A stretch of 64,000 bases of DNA, from NCBI GenBank assembly GCA_046349775.1, contig JAXMBS010000029.1, positions 1-64,000 on the forward strand, in the 5' to 3' direction. This DNA is from JAEUIG01 sp046349775. GTDB lineage: Bacteria > Planctomycetota > Planctomycetia > Planctomycetales > Planctomycetaceae. Each line of letters starts with the position of its first letter. The stretch's first letter is position 1. The position numbers were made by a program, and so were the translations under genes. A model generated the notes under the pieces. It worked only from the letters and a program-made list of their open reading frames with translations. It searched no databases and was not told where the DNA came from. Of this stretch, positions 55,547 to 64,000 are shown one piece after another.

Positions 55547-58277
55547 TTGGCTGACGGTGAGCTGCCTGAGGACGATCTGCCTGCTGAAGATTCCGAGAGC
55601 GCGACGGGCCCCGTCGGCGCGGACCGCATCGAGCGCCTCGACATCCGCGAGGAGATGCAGCAGAGCTATCTCACCTACGCGATGAGCGTGATCATCAGCC
55701 GCGCGCTGCCCGACGCCCGCGATGGCCTGAAGCCGTCGCAGCGGCGGATTCTGGTCGCGATGAACGACCTCAATCTTGGTCCCGCCGCGGGCCGGATGAA
55801 GTGCGCCAAGATCTCTGGCGACACCAGCGGCAACTACCACCCGCACGGCGATGCCGCCATCTATCCGACGATGGTCCGGCTCGCGCAGGACTGGGTGATG
55901 CGCGAAGTCCTGATCGACAAGCAGGGGAACTTCGGCTCGCTCGCCGGTCTGCCGCCGGCCGCCATGCGATATACCGAAGCGCGCATGTCCGCGGCCGGCG
56001 CCGAAATGCTGGTCGACCTCGAACGCAACACCGTCGAATACGTCGCCACGTACGACCAGCGCGGTACTGAACCGGTCGTGCTGCCATCGCGGTTTCCCAA
56101 CCTGCTCGTCAATGGCTCGACCGGCATCGCGGTCGGGATGGCGACCAGCATTCCGCCGCATAACCTCGGCGAAGTCGCCGATGCCGTCGTACTACTGCTC
56201 GACAATCCGGATGCGACGCTCGATGAAATCCTCGACGTGCTGCCGGGCCCCGATTTCCCCACCGGCGGCATCATCTGTGGCCGGATGGGCATCCGGCAGG
56301 GGTACATGACCGGCCGCGCCACCCTCACGCTCCGCTCGCGCGTCGAGTTCGAGACCGAAAAGAACACCGAAGTCATTGTCGTCACGGAGATTCCCTACGA
56401 GGATTACGCCGACCGGATTCGTGAGCGTCTGGAGGAACTAGTCAAGGACGACAAGATCAAGGGCATCGCCAAGATCGTTGGCTACACGGACCGCAAGACG
56501 CCCGGCTGGCAGGTGCGGCTGCATCTACCTGCGTCGACGCCGATCGCGACGTCGTCCTCAATCAGCTGTACCGGTATTCGCCGCTGCAGCAGACGGTCAG
56601 CGTGATCCTGCTGGCGGCTGGTCGGCAATCGGCCGCAGACGCTGACGGTCAAACGGCTGCTGGAGGAATTCATCGATCACCGGGTGACAGAATCATAACG
56701 CTGGAATTCCTGCTGGAAGAAGCCGGCGGCGCAGCACACCGTCGAAGGGATGCTGATCGCCCAGATCGATATCGTCAGGTGATCCAGACGATCGTAATTC
56801 ACCCAGCCGCGCGCTTCAAGTCCGGCTGCAGCAGATCCAGGTCGCCACGCAGGAGCTGGTGGTGGGGGGCGCTGGAGCGCCGCAGGACCAATCACTGCAG
56901 GAGGAAAATACGGGCGCGCCGCGCAGCGTATTCGCTGTCCGCGAACCAGTCGGAAGCGATCGTCTCGATGCAGCTTGGCTCGCTCGCCAATCTGGAACGC
57001 GAGAACCTGCAGGGCGAGCACCGGCGTTGCTCGACGGCATCGTGGTGAATACCGCACGCTCTTGTCCGACGAGGCCAACATCCGCACGGTCATCAAGAAT
57101 GGAGATGGCCGAACTGAAGCCAAGTTCCCGAACAGGCGCCGCGCGGAGATCAGCGAGGAAGAGCTGACCGATGTCGACAAGGACGAACTGATTACGGAAG
57201 AGTCCATGGTCGTCACGCTCTCGCAGCGCGGCTACATCAAGCGGCTGCCGCTGAAGACGTACCAGTCGCAGAACCGCGGCGGCAAAGGGATCATGGGGGC
57301 CAAGGCGGACGAAGAAGACCCGATCGAGCACCTGTTCGTCTCCAGCACGCACGCGTATCTGCTGTTCTTCACGAATTTCGGCAAGGTGTACTGGCAGAAG
57401 GTGTACGACCTGCCGCAACAGAACCGGACCGCCAAGGGGCGGGCGCTCGTCAACCTGCTGTCACTGGCAGAAGGCGAAAAGGTCCAGGACTGCATCGACG
57501 TCCGCCAGTTCGACGGCAAAGAGCACTTCCTGCTGATGGCGACCCGCAAGATCGTCAAAAAAACGGCCCTCTCCGCCTACAGCCGGCCGATGCGCGGCGG
57601 CATCATCACCATCAAGCTCGACGAAGGAGATGCGTGATCGACGTCGTCAAGGTGGCGGCGGACGACGTCGTCCTCAGCACGGCGAGGCTGTCGATCCGCT
57701 TCACTGAAAGCGACGCCCGCGCGCGATGAGGCGCAGCACGATGGGGGTGAAGGGCATCAATCTTGCCTCAGATGACGAGGTGGTCAGCATGGTGGTTGCC
57801 GATCCGCGGCATCGCTGCTCACCGTCTGCGAGCGCGCGGATACGGCAAGCGCACGCCGTTCGGCAGGGTTCTCGAAGGGGACGAATCGGAGGGCGAAACC
57901 GCCGGCGATGCAGATGGCTTCGCCGTCAGCGGGTCTGACGCACAGGGGCAGAACTGGAGGCGGCCTCGGAAGCCGGCGAGGAGAACAGCCCGTCGAAGAG
58001 CGAATTGACCCCGAAACCGCTCAGCATGCGCTACCGGCAGAAGCGCGGCGGCAAGGGCTGCCGACATCAAAACGACCGCCCGGAACGGCCGCGTGGTCAG
58101 CATCCTCGCTCTGCACGACGGCGACGGCGTGCTCATGGTCTCGACCAGCGGCAAGATCAGCAAATTCGCGCCGACATCCGTCCGATCGGACGCAACACGC
58201 AGGGCGTGCAGATCATGACGCTCGATGAAGGGGACCTGCTGGCGTCGTTGGCGCGGATCCCGGCCGAGGTCGTGTAA
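55547..58277 (+). CDS. gyrA: DNA gyrase subunit A (several frame breaks)
   Basis: Begins at TTG 55547, with AAGGAGA eight bases upstream. The breakage-reunion domain is intact to about 56530: REEMQQSYLTYAMSVIISRA, ARDGLKPSQRRILVAMNDLN and the catalytic tyrosine in AMRYTEARMS. The frame then breaks near 56530 and several times up to 57070; the C-terminal domain is read from about 57090 (QRGYIKRLPLKTYQSQNRGG, with GyrA-box-like QNRGGKG), breaks again near 57640-58080, and ends RNTQGVQIMTLDEGDLLASL ARI at 58277. Total span corresponds to about 910 residues. The protein cuts and rejoins DNA to add negative supercoils. Because gyrA is essential, the breaks are most likely sequence errors. Confidence 0.85.
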
Positions 58278-58292
58278 TGGAAATCTGTGTTG

Positions 58293-58364
58293 GGTGCCAC
58301 TGGCTCTGCCAGTGCAATTCACGTTGGGCGATTCGTGTGAGTCTCTGGCAGAGCCAGTGGCACC
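58293..58364. repeat. 20-base perfect inverted repeat, GTGCCACTGGC family
   Basis: GGTGCCACTGGCTCTGCCAG at 58293-58312 is repeated as its exact complement, CTGGCAGAGCCAGTGGCACC, at 58345-58364, 32 bases apart. Each arm also folds on itself (CTGGC/GCCAG). It stands between the convergent gyrA and kinase genes, where it may end transcription from both sides. Confidence 0.85.
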
Positions 58365-58389
58365 GAAATCCGAGACGCGAGCAGCGGCT

Positions 58390-59819
58390 CAAGCTGCCGC
58401 CGGTATATCGCCGACGTCCAGTCCGCCGTCGATGGCGAACCGAACTTCCCGCAGCGTCACCGGCTGCTGCGGTACTTGCCCAACGGATTGTCGTTGGCGG
58501 TCGCCGATTGCAGATGCGTCTGCTCAGTGCCGAGCACCAGCACGGCGGCTCCTGGCTTGCCGCGCTTCGACGGACAGCACCTTGTGAAAATCATCCGCCG
58601 CGCGGTCGCCGATCGATTCACCCATCAGGACGACGCACGCGGGCGGCGATTGCTTGACTCGGCCCAGCGCCCGTTCGACGTCGTTCACCAGCAGCACGCG
58701 GAACCCATGCTTGCTGAGGTACTGCCGGAGCAGATCCTGCTGCTGGGGACGGTCCTCGACGCACATCACGGTTGCCGCCGCGTCGCCGTTCGAGCCGGTC
58801 AGTGCGTGCCCCATTTCCCCGAGGGCGCCGCGCAGGTCTGCCGCCAGCTCCGACGGCGACTGGTGACGTTCCTGCGGAGTGATTCGCAGCAGGCGGTCGA
58901 CGATTGAAGCCACGCGCCGCGGCACCGACGGTTCAGTCGCCGTCACCGGCCGCACGTCACGGTACCTGCTGAACCGCTTGCGCTCTTCGCGGTCGCGCGT
59001 TCGCTGATACGGCGGCTCGCCGCTGAGCAACTCGTACAGGATCACTCCCAGGAAAAACAGGTCGCTGCGCGGATCGTTGCTGGGTGCGCCGGTCCCGCGT
59101 TCCAGCGTGGTGTACTCCACGGCCTGCTGCAAATCCGACGTGCCCAGCCGGCTGAGCAACCGGTCGTCGGCCGCCAGACCAAAGTCGATGAGCCGGGCCA
59201 TCCCCTGGGTGCTCATCAGCACGTTCGTCATCTTCAGGTCGCGGTGCGTGATGCCCAGCCGCAGGGCGTACTCGAGCGCCTGCGCCATGTGCAGCCCGTA
59301 CCGGCAGGCTTCCTCGGCGGACAGCTTGCCGCGAATTTTCAGAAAGTCGCGGAGGTTGCCCCCCTCGACGAACTCCATCGCGATGAAGTGGTACGCCCCC
59401 TGCTCGAACGCGCCGAAGACCGGGACGATATTGGGATGCTTCAGTTTCTGCCCGATGTCCCCCTCGCGATGGAACAGTCGGACCATGTCCGCGTCGGTCG
59501 ACCACCGTTCGCGCAGCACCTTGAGCCCGATCATCCGGTCGTCGTCGATCGAGCAGGCGCGGAACACGCGGGCGAAGCTGCCGGATGCGTTGCGGTACAG
59601 CAGCTTGTAGCCGCCCAGCACCAGGCCATCGGTGTCCCCTTTGCGGAGCCGTTCGATCTGGAACGGCGTCAGCGCATTCTGGCTTTCCAGCAGCGCGAGC
59701 AGGGCGTCGGGCGAAGAGCCGGGGGGGAGTTCGCCGCTGCAGCGCAGCAGCAGTTTCGAGTCAACGAGTCGGAGTTGACCCAGAATCGAAACAAGCTCGT
59801 CCAGCGTCCGCGGCGACAT
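58390..59819 (-). CDS. Ser/Thr kinase fused to a degenerate receiver domain
   Basis: From ATG 59819 the first 65 residues (LDELVSILGQLRLVDSKLLL) precede a kinase domain with IGLKVLRERW lysine, MEFVEGGNLRDFLK hinge, HRDLKMTNVLMS catalytic loop and IDFGLAADD. Its glycine loop is degenerate (NASGSFARVF). From about residue 350 a receiver-like domain follows: TVMCVEDRPQQQDLLRQYLS and ACVVLMGESIGDRAADDF. Where the phospho-accepting Asp is expected after beta-3 it has Met/Gly, so it may not be phosphorylated. The frame breaks near 58545 (and possibly 58490); the true end, EVRFAIDGGLDVGDIPAAA, has its stop at 58390. Confidence 0.8.
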
Positions 59820-60216
59820 CGCGACTCATTCGCCGGGAGTGAAGGTCACCACCGGTCCCAGTCTTTGTCGATCGTCTCACCTGGCGCGGAATCCGATGTT
59901 TCCGGCGCTCGGCGAGAATCGAAAATTGAACGGATAACACAGGCCGCCGGAGACAAATCCGGCGGTCGACGACATGCTCCCTGGCTTTGGTCCCCTGGCA
60001 ATTGTCGCGCAATCCAGCCGCAGGGCGTCGGCAGCCAGGCCCGACGCGCACCGTCGCTGGCGGCGTCGGACTTCGCTGGCCGCGTCTCAACCGTTTCAGG
60101 AATGCTGAAGCCGCCCGCCCTGATTCCTGACCGCACTTTGGCCCATCGTATCACGGTCATCACGCGCGTCAACATCCGTCCCGCGCGTGGTGCGGCAGCG
60201 CCACGATCCCCAGGTT
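59820..60216. other. intergenic region without a recognisable gene
   Basis: It lies between the start of the leftward kinase gene and the end of the leftward nagA gene. Open readings exist but none has protein character. The kinase promoter should lie here; I cannot point to a consensus. Confidence 0.45.
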
Positions 60217-61399
60217 TTACGCGGCAAACGACTTGATTTCGGACTCGCCGTGCACCACCTGTCCACCGGCAATCGTTCCCCGGACGCGGACCTGCGCCGG
60301 CTCGCCGGCGTAATCGAAAATCGTCAGGTCGGCGCGCGCGCCGCGGGCCAGTCGCACGACCTCAAAGCCCAGCAGCCGCGCCGGATTCCGCGCGGCGAGC
60401 TCCCAAGCTTGACCCAGCGTCAACTCCGCCGCCTGGGCCGCATGCGCCACGCAGGCGGCGGTCGAACGCGACGAACCGGCCAGAATCTGCAGCTGGCCGG
60501 ACACGACAATCGGGCCGTCCGCCAGCACTTCCACCTTGGTTCCAGAGTATTCGTAAAATCCCTCGGCGGCACCCCGCAAAACCGGACGCGTCACAAGTGA
60601 CGATCGTCCGCTGCAGCCCTTTTCGTGCGGACGATCGTGCGGATCACGCTCGCTGGCAGATGGAATCCGTCAGTAATCACGCTGGCCCACAGCCGTCGGT
60701 CGCCGAGCTGGTCCCAGATGTAATTCGATGCCTGGGCAGCACGGCGTGCGAACCATTCCCCAGGTGAGTGCTCAGCCGCGCGCCAGCGACGACTGCCGCG
60801 TCGATTTGGGCCGTTGTGGCGGCGGTGTGGCCGATCGCCACTGTCACCCGTGACGACACCGCGCGACGAATGAATTCCTCTGCTCCAGGCGATTCCGGCG
60901 CCAGCGTGGTCAGCCGGATGCGGTCGCCGGAGGCCGCCTGCAGGCGGGCGAACTCGTCCCAGTCGCACGCGCGCACCTGAGCCAGCGGGTGCGCTCCGCG
61001 CGGCCCGTCGACCGGAGAAATGAACGGCCCTTCCAAATGGCAGCCGGGGACCATCGCCTGCGCCCAGGCTTCCCGCTCGCAGGCCTGGCGGATGGCCGCA
61101 AATCCCGATTCGAGCGCCTCGGTCGCATTGGTGATGAGCGTCGGGCACAGGCGCGTCACGCCCAGGCGATAGTGACCGTGCAGCGCGGTCAGCACGTGGT
61201 CGACGGTCAGCGATTCGGCAGCGAACCAGATGCCGTCCAGTCCATTGATCTGCAGGTCGAACAGTCCCGGCCCGACGTAGGGCCAGTCTGCGGCTGTGGC
61301 CGTGGGGATCGCCGGTTCGACGGCCGTCACGCGGTCGCCTGAGATCGTGATCCGTACCGGCTCGCCGTTGTCGTACCGGCGGGCATGGAATTGCAGCAT
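60217..61399 (-). CDS. nagA: N-acetylglucosamine-6-phosphate deacetylase (two frame breaks)
   Basis: From ATG 61399 the protein reads LFDLQINGLDGIWFAAESLT, CHLEGPFISPVDGPRGAH with the metal-binding Glu, then VTVAIGHTAATTAQIDAAVV and STHLGNGSHAV with two metal-binding His. The frame breaks near 60740, continues as NYIWDQLGDRRLWASVITDG FHLP with the ITDGFH block, breaks near 60600 and ends EYSGTKVEVLADGPIVVSGQ ... LAGSSRST and ARGARADLTIFDY. Restored length is about 394 residues, usual for the family. It removes the acetyl group from GlcNAc-6-P in amino-sugar and cell-wall recycling. No nagB or transporter is adjacent. Confidence 0.85.
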
Positions 61400-61846
61400 C
61401 GTGTCACCTCGGTTGACAGAATACCACTGCCGGACCAGAGAGAAAGCGAACCGGACCAGCGGTCACGGTCCTGCACATCGATCCGCCAACGGTCGGCGGA
61501 CGGTGACAACCGCGCTGATTGCAGTCGTGTTCGTGGAAGCAACGGCGGTTGCTTCCCATACCATCGTCGATTGTCCAGTTGGGGGTGGGGTCGATCCGCC
61601 AAAACTTCAGACAGATTATGCGGTTGCGCTTGTCCGCGATTCGCGTCTGCGCGAGTTAAAAATCAATAATCGCTGATGGGTTCGGTTGACAGTCTTCGGC
61701 TGCGCGCATTAAATGAGTGCGCATTGGGCGACGGTGCGGCGTACGGACTTCGCACTCAGGATTGTTGACCGGGTCTGTTCTGCGGAACGACGTCGCGGGA
61801 AACAACACCGTCGATTCGACAGTTCTGGACAATGGGAGAAAGCGGC
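61400..61846. other. divergent intergenic region
   Basis: It separates the leftward nagA gene from the rightward CxxCH protein gene. I see the promoter at 61686 and no supported gene in the remainder. Confidence 0.45.
61686..61714 (+). promoter_or_regulatory. sigma-70-like promoter for the CxxCH protein
   Basis: A perfect TTGACA at 61686-61691, a 17-base spacer and TTAAAT at 61709-61714. It lies about 130 bases upstream of the start at 61847. Confidence 0.55.
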
Positions 61847-62197
61847 ATGAGGAAGGCTCTGACGATTCTGACGGCCGTCGCCGTCGCCGGCGTGTTCTTC
61901 GCGGTGGAGGCACAGCCTGTGCGAGCCCAGAAGCAGTACATGGATGCGCTGAGCGCCAAGTACCCGAAGGTGGCCGCCGAGGTGAAGACCCAGCAGTGCA
62001 AGGTCTGCCACGGCGCGAAGAAGACGCAGCGGAACGACTATGCCAAGGCGCTCGAGAAGGCGCTCGGTGAGAAGAAGGTGAAAGACGTCGAGAAAATCAA
62101 CAAGGCGCTCGACACTGTCGCCGGTCAGGAATACGCCGACGGCAAAGAGTACGGCGACCTGCTGAACGACGGCAAGCTCCCGGCGTTCTCTGAGTAA
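61847..62197 (+). CDS. small exported CxxCH protein
   Basis: A 116-residue protein from ATG 61847, chosen because GGGAGAA stands 8-9 bases before it; an in-frame ATG at 61832 overlaps that site. Signal peptide MRKALTILTAVAVAGVFFAV. A single CKVCHG heme-type motif lies near residue 50, followed by a lysine-rich helical tail (KALEKALGEKKVKDVEKINK). It lacks a clear distal Met ligand typical of cytochrome c. It could bind one heme c or a metal. A strong promoter upstream and a hairpin after it suggest a monocistronic, well expressed gene. Confidence 0.78.
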   Translation: MRKALTILTAVAVAGVFFAVEAQPVRAQKQYMDALSAKYPKVAAEVKTQQCKVCHGAKKTQRNDYAKALEKALGEKKVKDVEKINKALDTVAGQEYADGKEYGDLLNDGKLPAFSE

Positions 62198-62230
62198 TTC
62201 GCGCTGTGCTTCACGAAGTTTAATGTACAG

Positions 62231-62247
62231 GGCCGCCGCAAGGCGGC
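62231..62247 (+). terminator. hairpin after the CxxCH protein gene
   Basis: GGCCGCC, loop GCA(A), GGCGGCC, followed by CTGCTGCTTTG. The stem is strong but the T run is short, so termination may be partial. Confidence 0.55.
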
Positions 62248-62347
62248 CCTGCTGCTTTGCGCCCACACCATTTCGCAAATCCGCTGGCGAAAGGGACGAA
62301 CCACGGGTTAACGAGCGCGGCCGATGGCCGCATCACAAAAGGGATTT

Positions 62348-62423
62348 GCCACCGAGGTCACAGAGGTCACAGAGATTTCAATAGAAATCTCTTTGTCTCA
62401 GTGTCTTCGGTGATCTCGGTGGC
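62348..62423. repeat. long imperfect hairpin, CACAGAG family
   Basis: Outer arms GCCACCGAGGTCAC and GTGATCTCGGTGGC differ by one base; the inner part AGAGATTTC-AATA-GAAATCTCT is perfect. The middle words GTCACAGAG and CAGTGTCTTCGG match less well. The whole could fold into a 76-base hairpin. It shares words with the elements at 23372 and 52358. Confidence 0.75.
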
Positions 62424-62527
62424 CCAAAACCGCTCGTGATCTTGATTGGTGGCGGGGAAGAATCTGCGCAAGAAAACAAACTTCTTATCGTTAGTAGCAT
62501 GAAAGACAAGCGCTCGATGTACGGACG

Positions 62528-62613
62528 AAACCGCTAATCGACGCTAACTCGTAACGCGACTCTGCGTGGCAGCCACCTGCAATCAATATCACTGATGAGC
62601 GTTCATTAGCGGT
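62528..62613. repeat. inverted word-repeat element, AACCGCTAAT family
   Basis: Left arm AAACCGCTAATCGACGCTAA (62528 on); right arm to 62613, on the other strand ACCGCTAATGAACGCTCATC then AGTG. It resembles the element at 49495-49595 in words and in size. Confidence 0.7.
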
Positions 62614-62805
62614 CCCCCTTTTCGTCGATTTCGCGTCATTCGCGGTTGTGATCTACCGACATAATCGCGGTCGGTGTTCTGCCATCGTTCCGCGTATTCC
62701 CTGGTTCCCGCCTCCCACATCCGGGACGACGTGGAATCTTCCCGCGTGCCCTCGTAGACTGCCATTTCGGCTCCGGCGCCTCCCCGAAGCCGGTGGAGTT
62801 GTACG

Positions 62806-63702
62806 ATGTGCGGCATTGTCGGATTTCTGGCACGCACGCCTGCCCTGCGCCAGTCGCTCGGCGCGCACGTCGTCCCCATGCTCACCTGCATGGGGGACCG
62901 CGGCCCCGATTCGGCCGGTCTGGCCGTCTTTTCCGATCCGCTGCCCGCATCGACACGAAAGTTCAGCCTGTTTGCGCCGAGCCGCACCTACGACTGGAAC
63001 GTTTTGCAGCAGCGGTTTCATGACGACCTCGGCCCGACCTGCCAGTTGCACCCGGTCGAGAACCACGCGCGGCTGATTACGGAAGTCGAGCCACGCCGCG
63101 TGAAGGGGTGGCTGCGAGAACGCGCGCCGGAACTGCACCTGCTGTCGGTCGGCCGAGCGATCGACATGTACAAAGACGAAGGACACCCGCGCGAGATCGC
63201 CGACCGATTGGGATTCGCGAAGTTCAGCGGAACGCATGCCGTCGGTCATACCCGCATGGCGACCGAATCCGCCGTTACGCCGGCGCATGCTCATCCATTT
63301 ACGGCGGGAGAAGACTTCTGCCTCGTCCACAACGGTTCGCTGTCGAACCCCTACAGCGTGCGACGGAAACTCGAGCGGCTGGGCGTGAAGTTCGAAACGG
63401 ACAACGACACGGAAGCGGCCTGCCGGTTCCTCGAATGGCGGATGCGCGAAGGCGATACGCTGGAAGAGGCGATCGGCAAGGGTTTCGAAGAGCTGGACGG
63501 CTTTTTCACGTTGCTGATGGCCACGGCCGACAAGCTGCTGCTCGTGCGCGACGCATTCGCCTGCAAGCCGGCGGTCGTGGCCGAAACGGACGACTACGTG
63601 GCGATCTCGTCGGAGTTCCGCGCGCTGGCGCACCTGCCGGGAATCAAGGACGCGCGCCTGTTTGAACCCGTGCCCGAACAGATTTATTCATGGCCCGTGT
63701 GA
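62806..63702 (+). CDS. class II glutamine amidotransferase (GlxB/MgsA-like)
   Basis: A 298-residue N-terminal-nucleophile amidotransferase. Cys2 in MCGIVGFLAR is the nucleophile; GDRGPDSAGLAVF near residue 31, GTHAVGHTRMATESAVTPAH near residue 144, VHNGSLSN near residue 176 and the DNDTEAACRF near residue 200 are the glutamine-site blocks. It releases ammonia from glutamine. The next gene codes a GXGXG domain and overlaps it by 13 bases, so the pair resembles GlxB-GlxC of the glutamate-synthase-like (N-methylglutamate synthase) system, where the third subunit binds FMN. Confidence 0.87.
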   Translation: MCGIVGFLARTPALRQSLGAHVVPMLTCMGDRGPDSAGLAVFSDPLPASTRKFSLFAPSRTYDWNVLQQRFHDDLGPTCQLHPVENHARLITEVEPRRVKGWLRERAPELHLLSVGRAIDMYKDEGHPREIADRLGFAKFSGTHAVGHTRMATESAVTPAHAHPFTAGEDFCLVHNGSLSNPYSVRRKLERLGVKFETDNDTEAACRFLEWRMREGDTLEEAIGKGFEELDGFFTLLMATADKLLLVRDAFACKPAVVAETDDYVAISSEFRALAHLPGIKDARLFEPVPEQIYSWPV

Positions 63703-64000
63703 TCGAATTCGACCTGAGCCGCCGCAGCGTGCGCGAGTTGAATCAGTTTCTGCACCACGAGCTTCCCGGTGGGAAGTCGCAGGTGGAGATCCTGAATCCC
63801 AGCGGCATGCACAGCATTGCGGCGGGCCTCGACGCGCCGGTCCACGTCGATATTCGCGGACACGCGGGCTACTTCATTGCCGGCATGAACAAGCAGGCGT
63901 CGGTAACCATCCACGGCAACGTCGGCTGGAGCGTGGCCGAGAATATCATGTCGGGAACCGTCCGGGTGAAGGGCTGCGCGTCGGAGTGCGCAGGCGCCAG
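63690..64000 (+). CDS. GXGXG domain protein (GlxC/MgsB-like), cut by the window end
   Basis: Starts at ATG 63690 inside the end of the amidotransferase gene and runs past the window edge; about 103 residues are visible. The sequence ARVIEFDLSRRSVRELNQFL, VHVDIRGHAGYFIAGMNKQA and VTIHGNVGWSVAENIMSGTV fits the right-handed beta-helix of the GXGXG domain found at the C-terminus of glutamate synthase and in GlxC. In that enzyme the domain is structural. The expected FMN-binding subunit should follow beyond the window. Confidence 0.85.
   Translation, partial: MARVIEFDLSRRSVRELNQFLHHELPGGKSQVEILNPSGMHSIAAGLDAPVHVDIRGHAGYFIAGMNKQASVTIHGNVGWSVAENIMSGTVRVKGCASECAGA

Larger units (their letters stand above)
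62198..62805. other. long intergenic region with hairpin and word-repeat elements
   Basis: No gene seen. From left to right it holds the GC hairpin at 62231-62247, the long hairpin at 62348-62423, an AT-richer stretch, the inverted word-repeat at 62528-62613, and the promoter region of the following amidotransferase gene. Confidence 0.55.

Overview
The window is GC-rich, densely coded DNA from a member of the Planctomycetota. The evidence is a combination of family signatures: two DUF1549/DUF1553-type proteins with a CTQCH motif, two DUF1501 proteins, a PVC-type CxxCH dehydrogenase-like protein, a sulfatase, an ECF sigma factor beside a Ser/Thr kinase with WD40 repeats, a PEP-CTERM protein, and two zinc-ribbon signal peptidases. 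Two tRNAs (Pro-CGG and Leu-TAG) are present. I see no rRNA, CRISPR array, transposase or phage gene. The species cannot be named from the sequence alone.

Layout. 0-6.4 kb: a broken hypothetical gene, a PEP-CTERM protein, then an ECF sigma factor followed by a zinc-finger/Ser-Thr kinase/WD40 protein. 6.4-13 kb: tRNA-Pro, a metallophosphoesterase, a ceramidase-like protein, an ABC-2 permease, and a leftward operon of ECF sigma, anti-sigma and a secreted Pro/Gly-rich protein. 13-19 kb: two tandem signal peptidases I with large insertions, an LptB-like ATPase, a small hypothetical protein and a GNAT-like protein. 19-28 kb: a DUF255 thioredoxin/DsbD fusion, a phosphodiesterase-family protein with a coupled microprotein, a PVC-type cytochrome and a DUF1501 protein. 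28-31.5 kb: a heavily frameshifted TIM-barrel isomerase, a DUF6714 protein and a sulfatase. 31.6-37 kb: a small lipoprotein-assembly-like protein, a thioredoxin/NHL protein, tRNA-Leu, xylulokinase and UbiX. 37-43 kb: a DUF1549+DUF1501 pair, and an ECF sigma overlapping an anti-sigma-like/DUF1549 fusion. 43-52 kb: M28 peptidase, a Tyr/Asn-rich secreted protein, M81 peptidase, RraA-like protein, PyrK, CysK, an HlyD-like adaptor and a prenyltransferase-fold protein. 52-64 kb: HrpB helicase, GyrA, a kinase with a degenerate receiver domain, NagA, a small CxxCH protein, and the first two subunits of a GlxB/GlxC-type glutamate-synthase-like system cut by the window edge.

Two properties affect the whole annotation. 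First, about a dozen and a half genes carry one or more frame breaks, including gyrA, which should be essential. Several breaks sit at homopolymers, so sequencing or assembly indels are the likeliest cause, and I treat most as intact genes in the living cell. Second, many intergenic gaps hold short AT-leaning elements built from repeated 6-10 base 'words', with the same words in inverted orientation on the other side, so that they could fold into imperfect hairpins. At least six word families occur here. They are the most unusual unexplained structure in the window.
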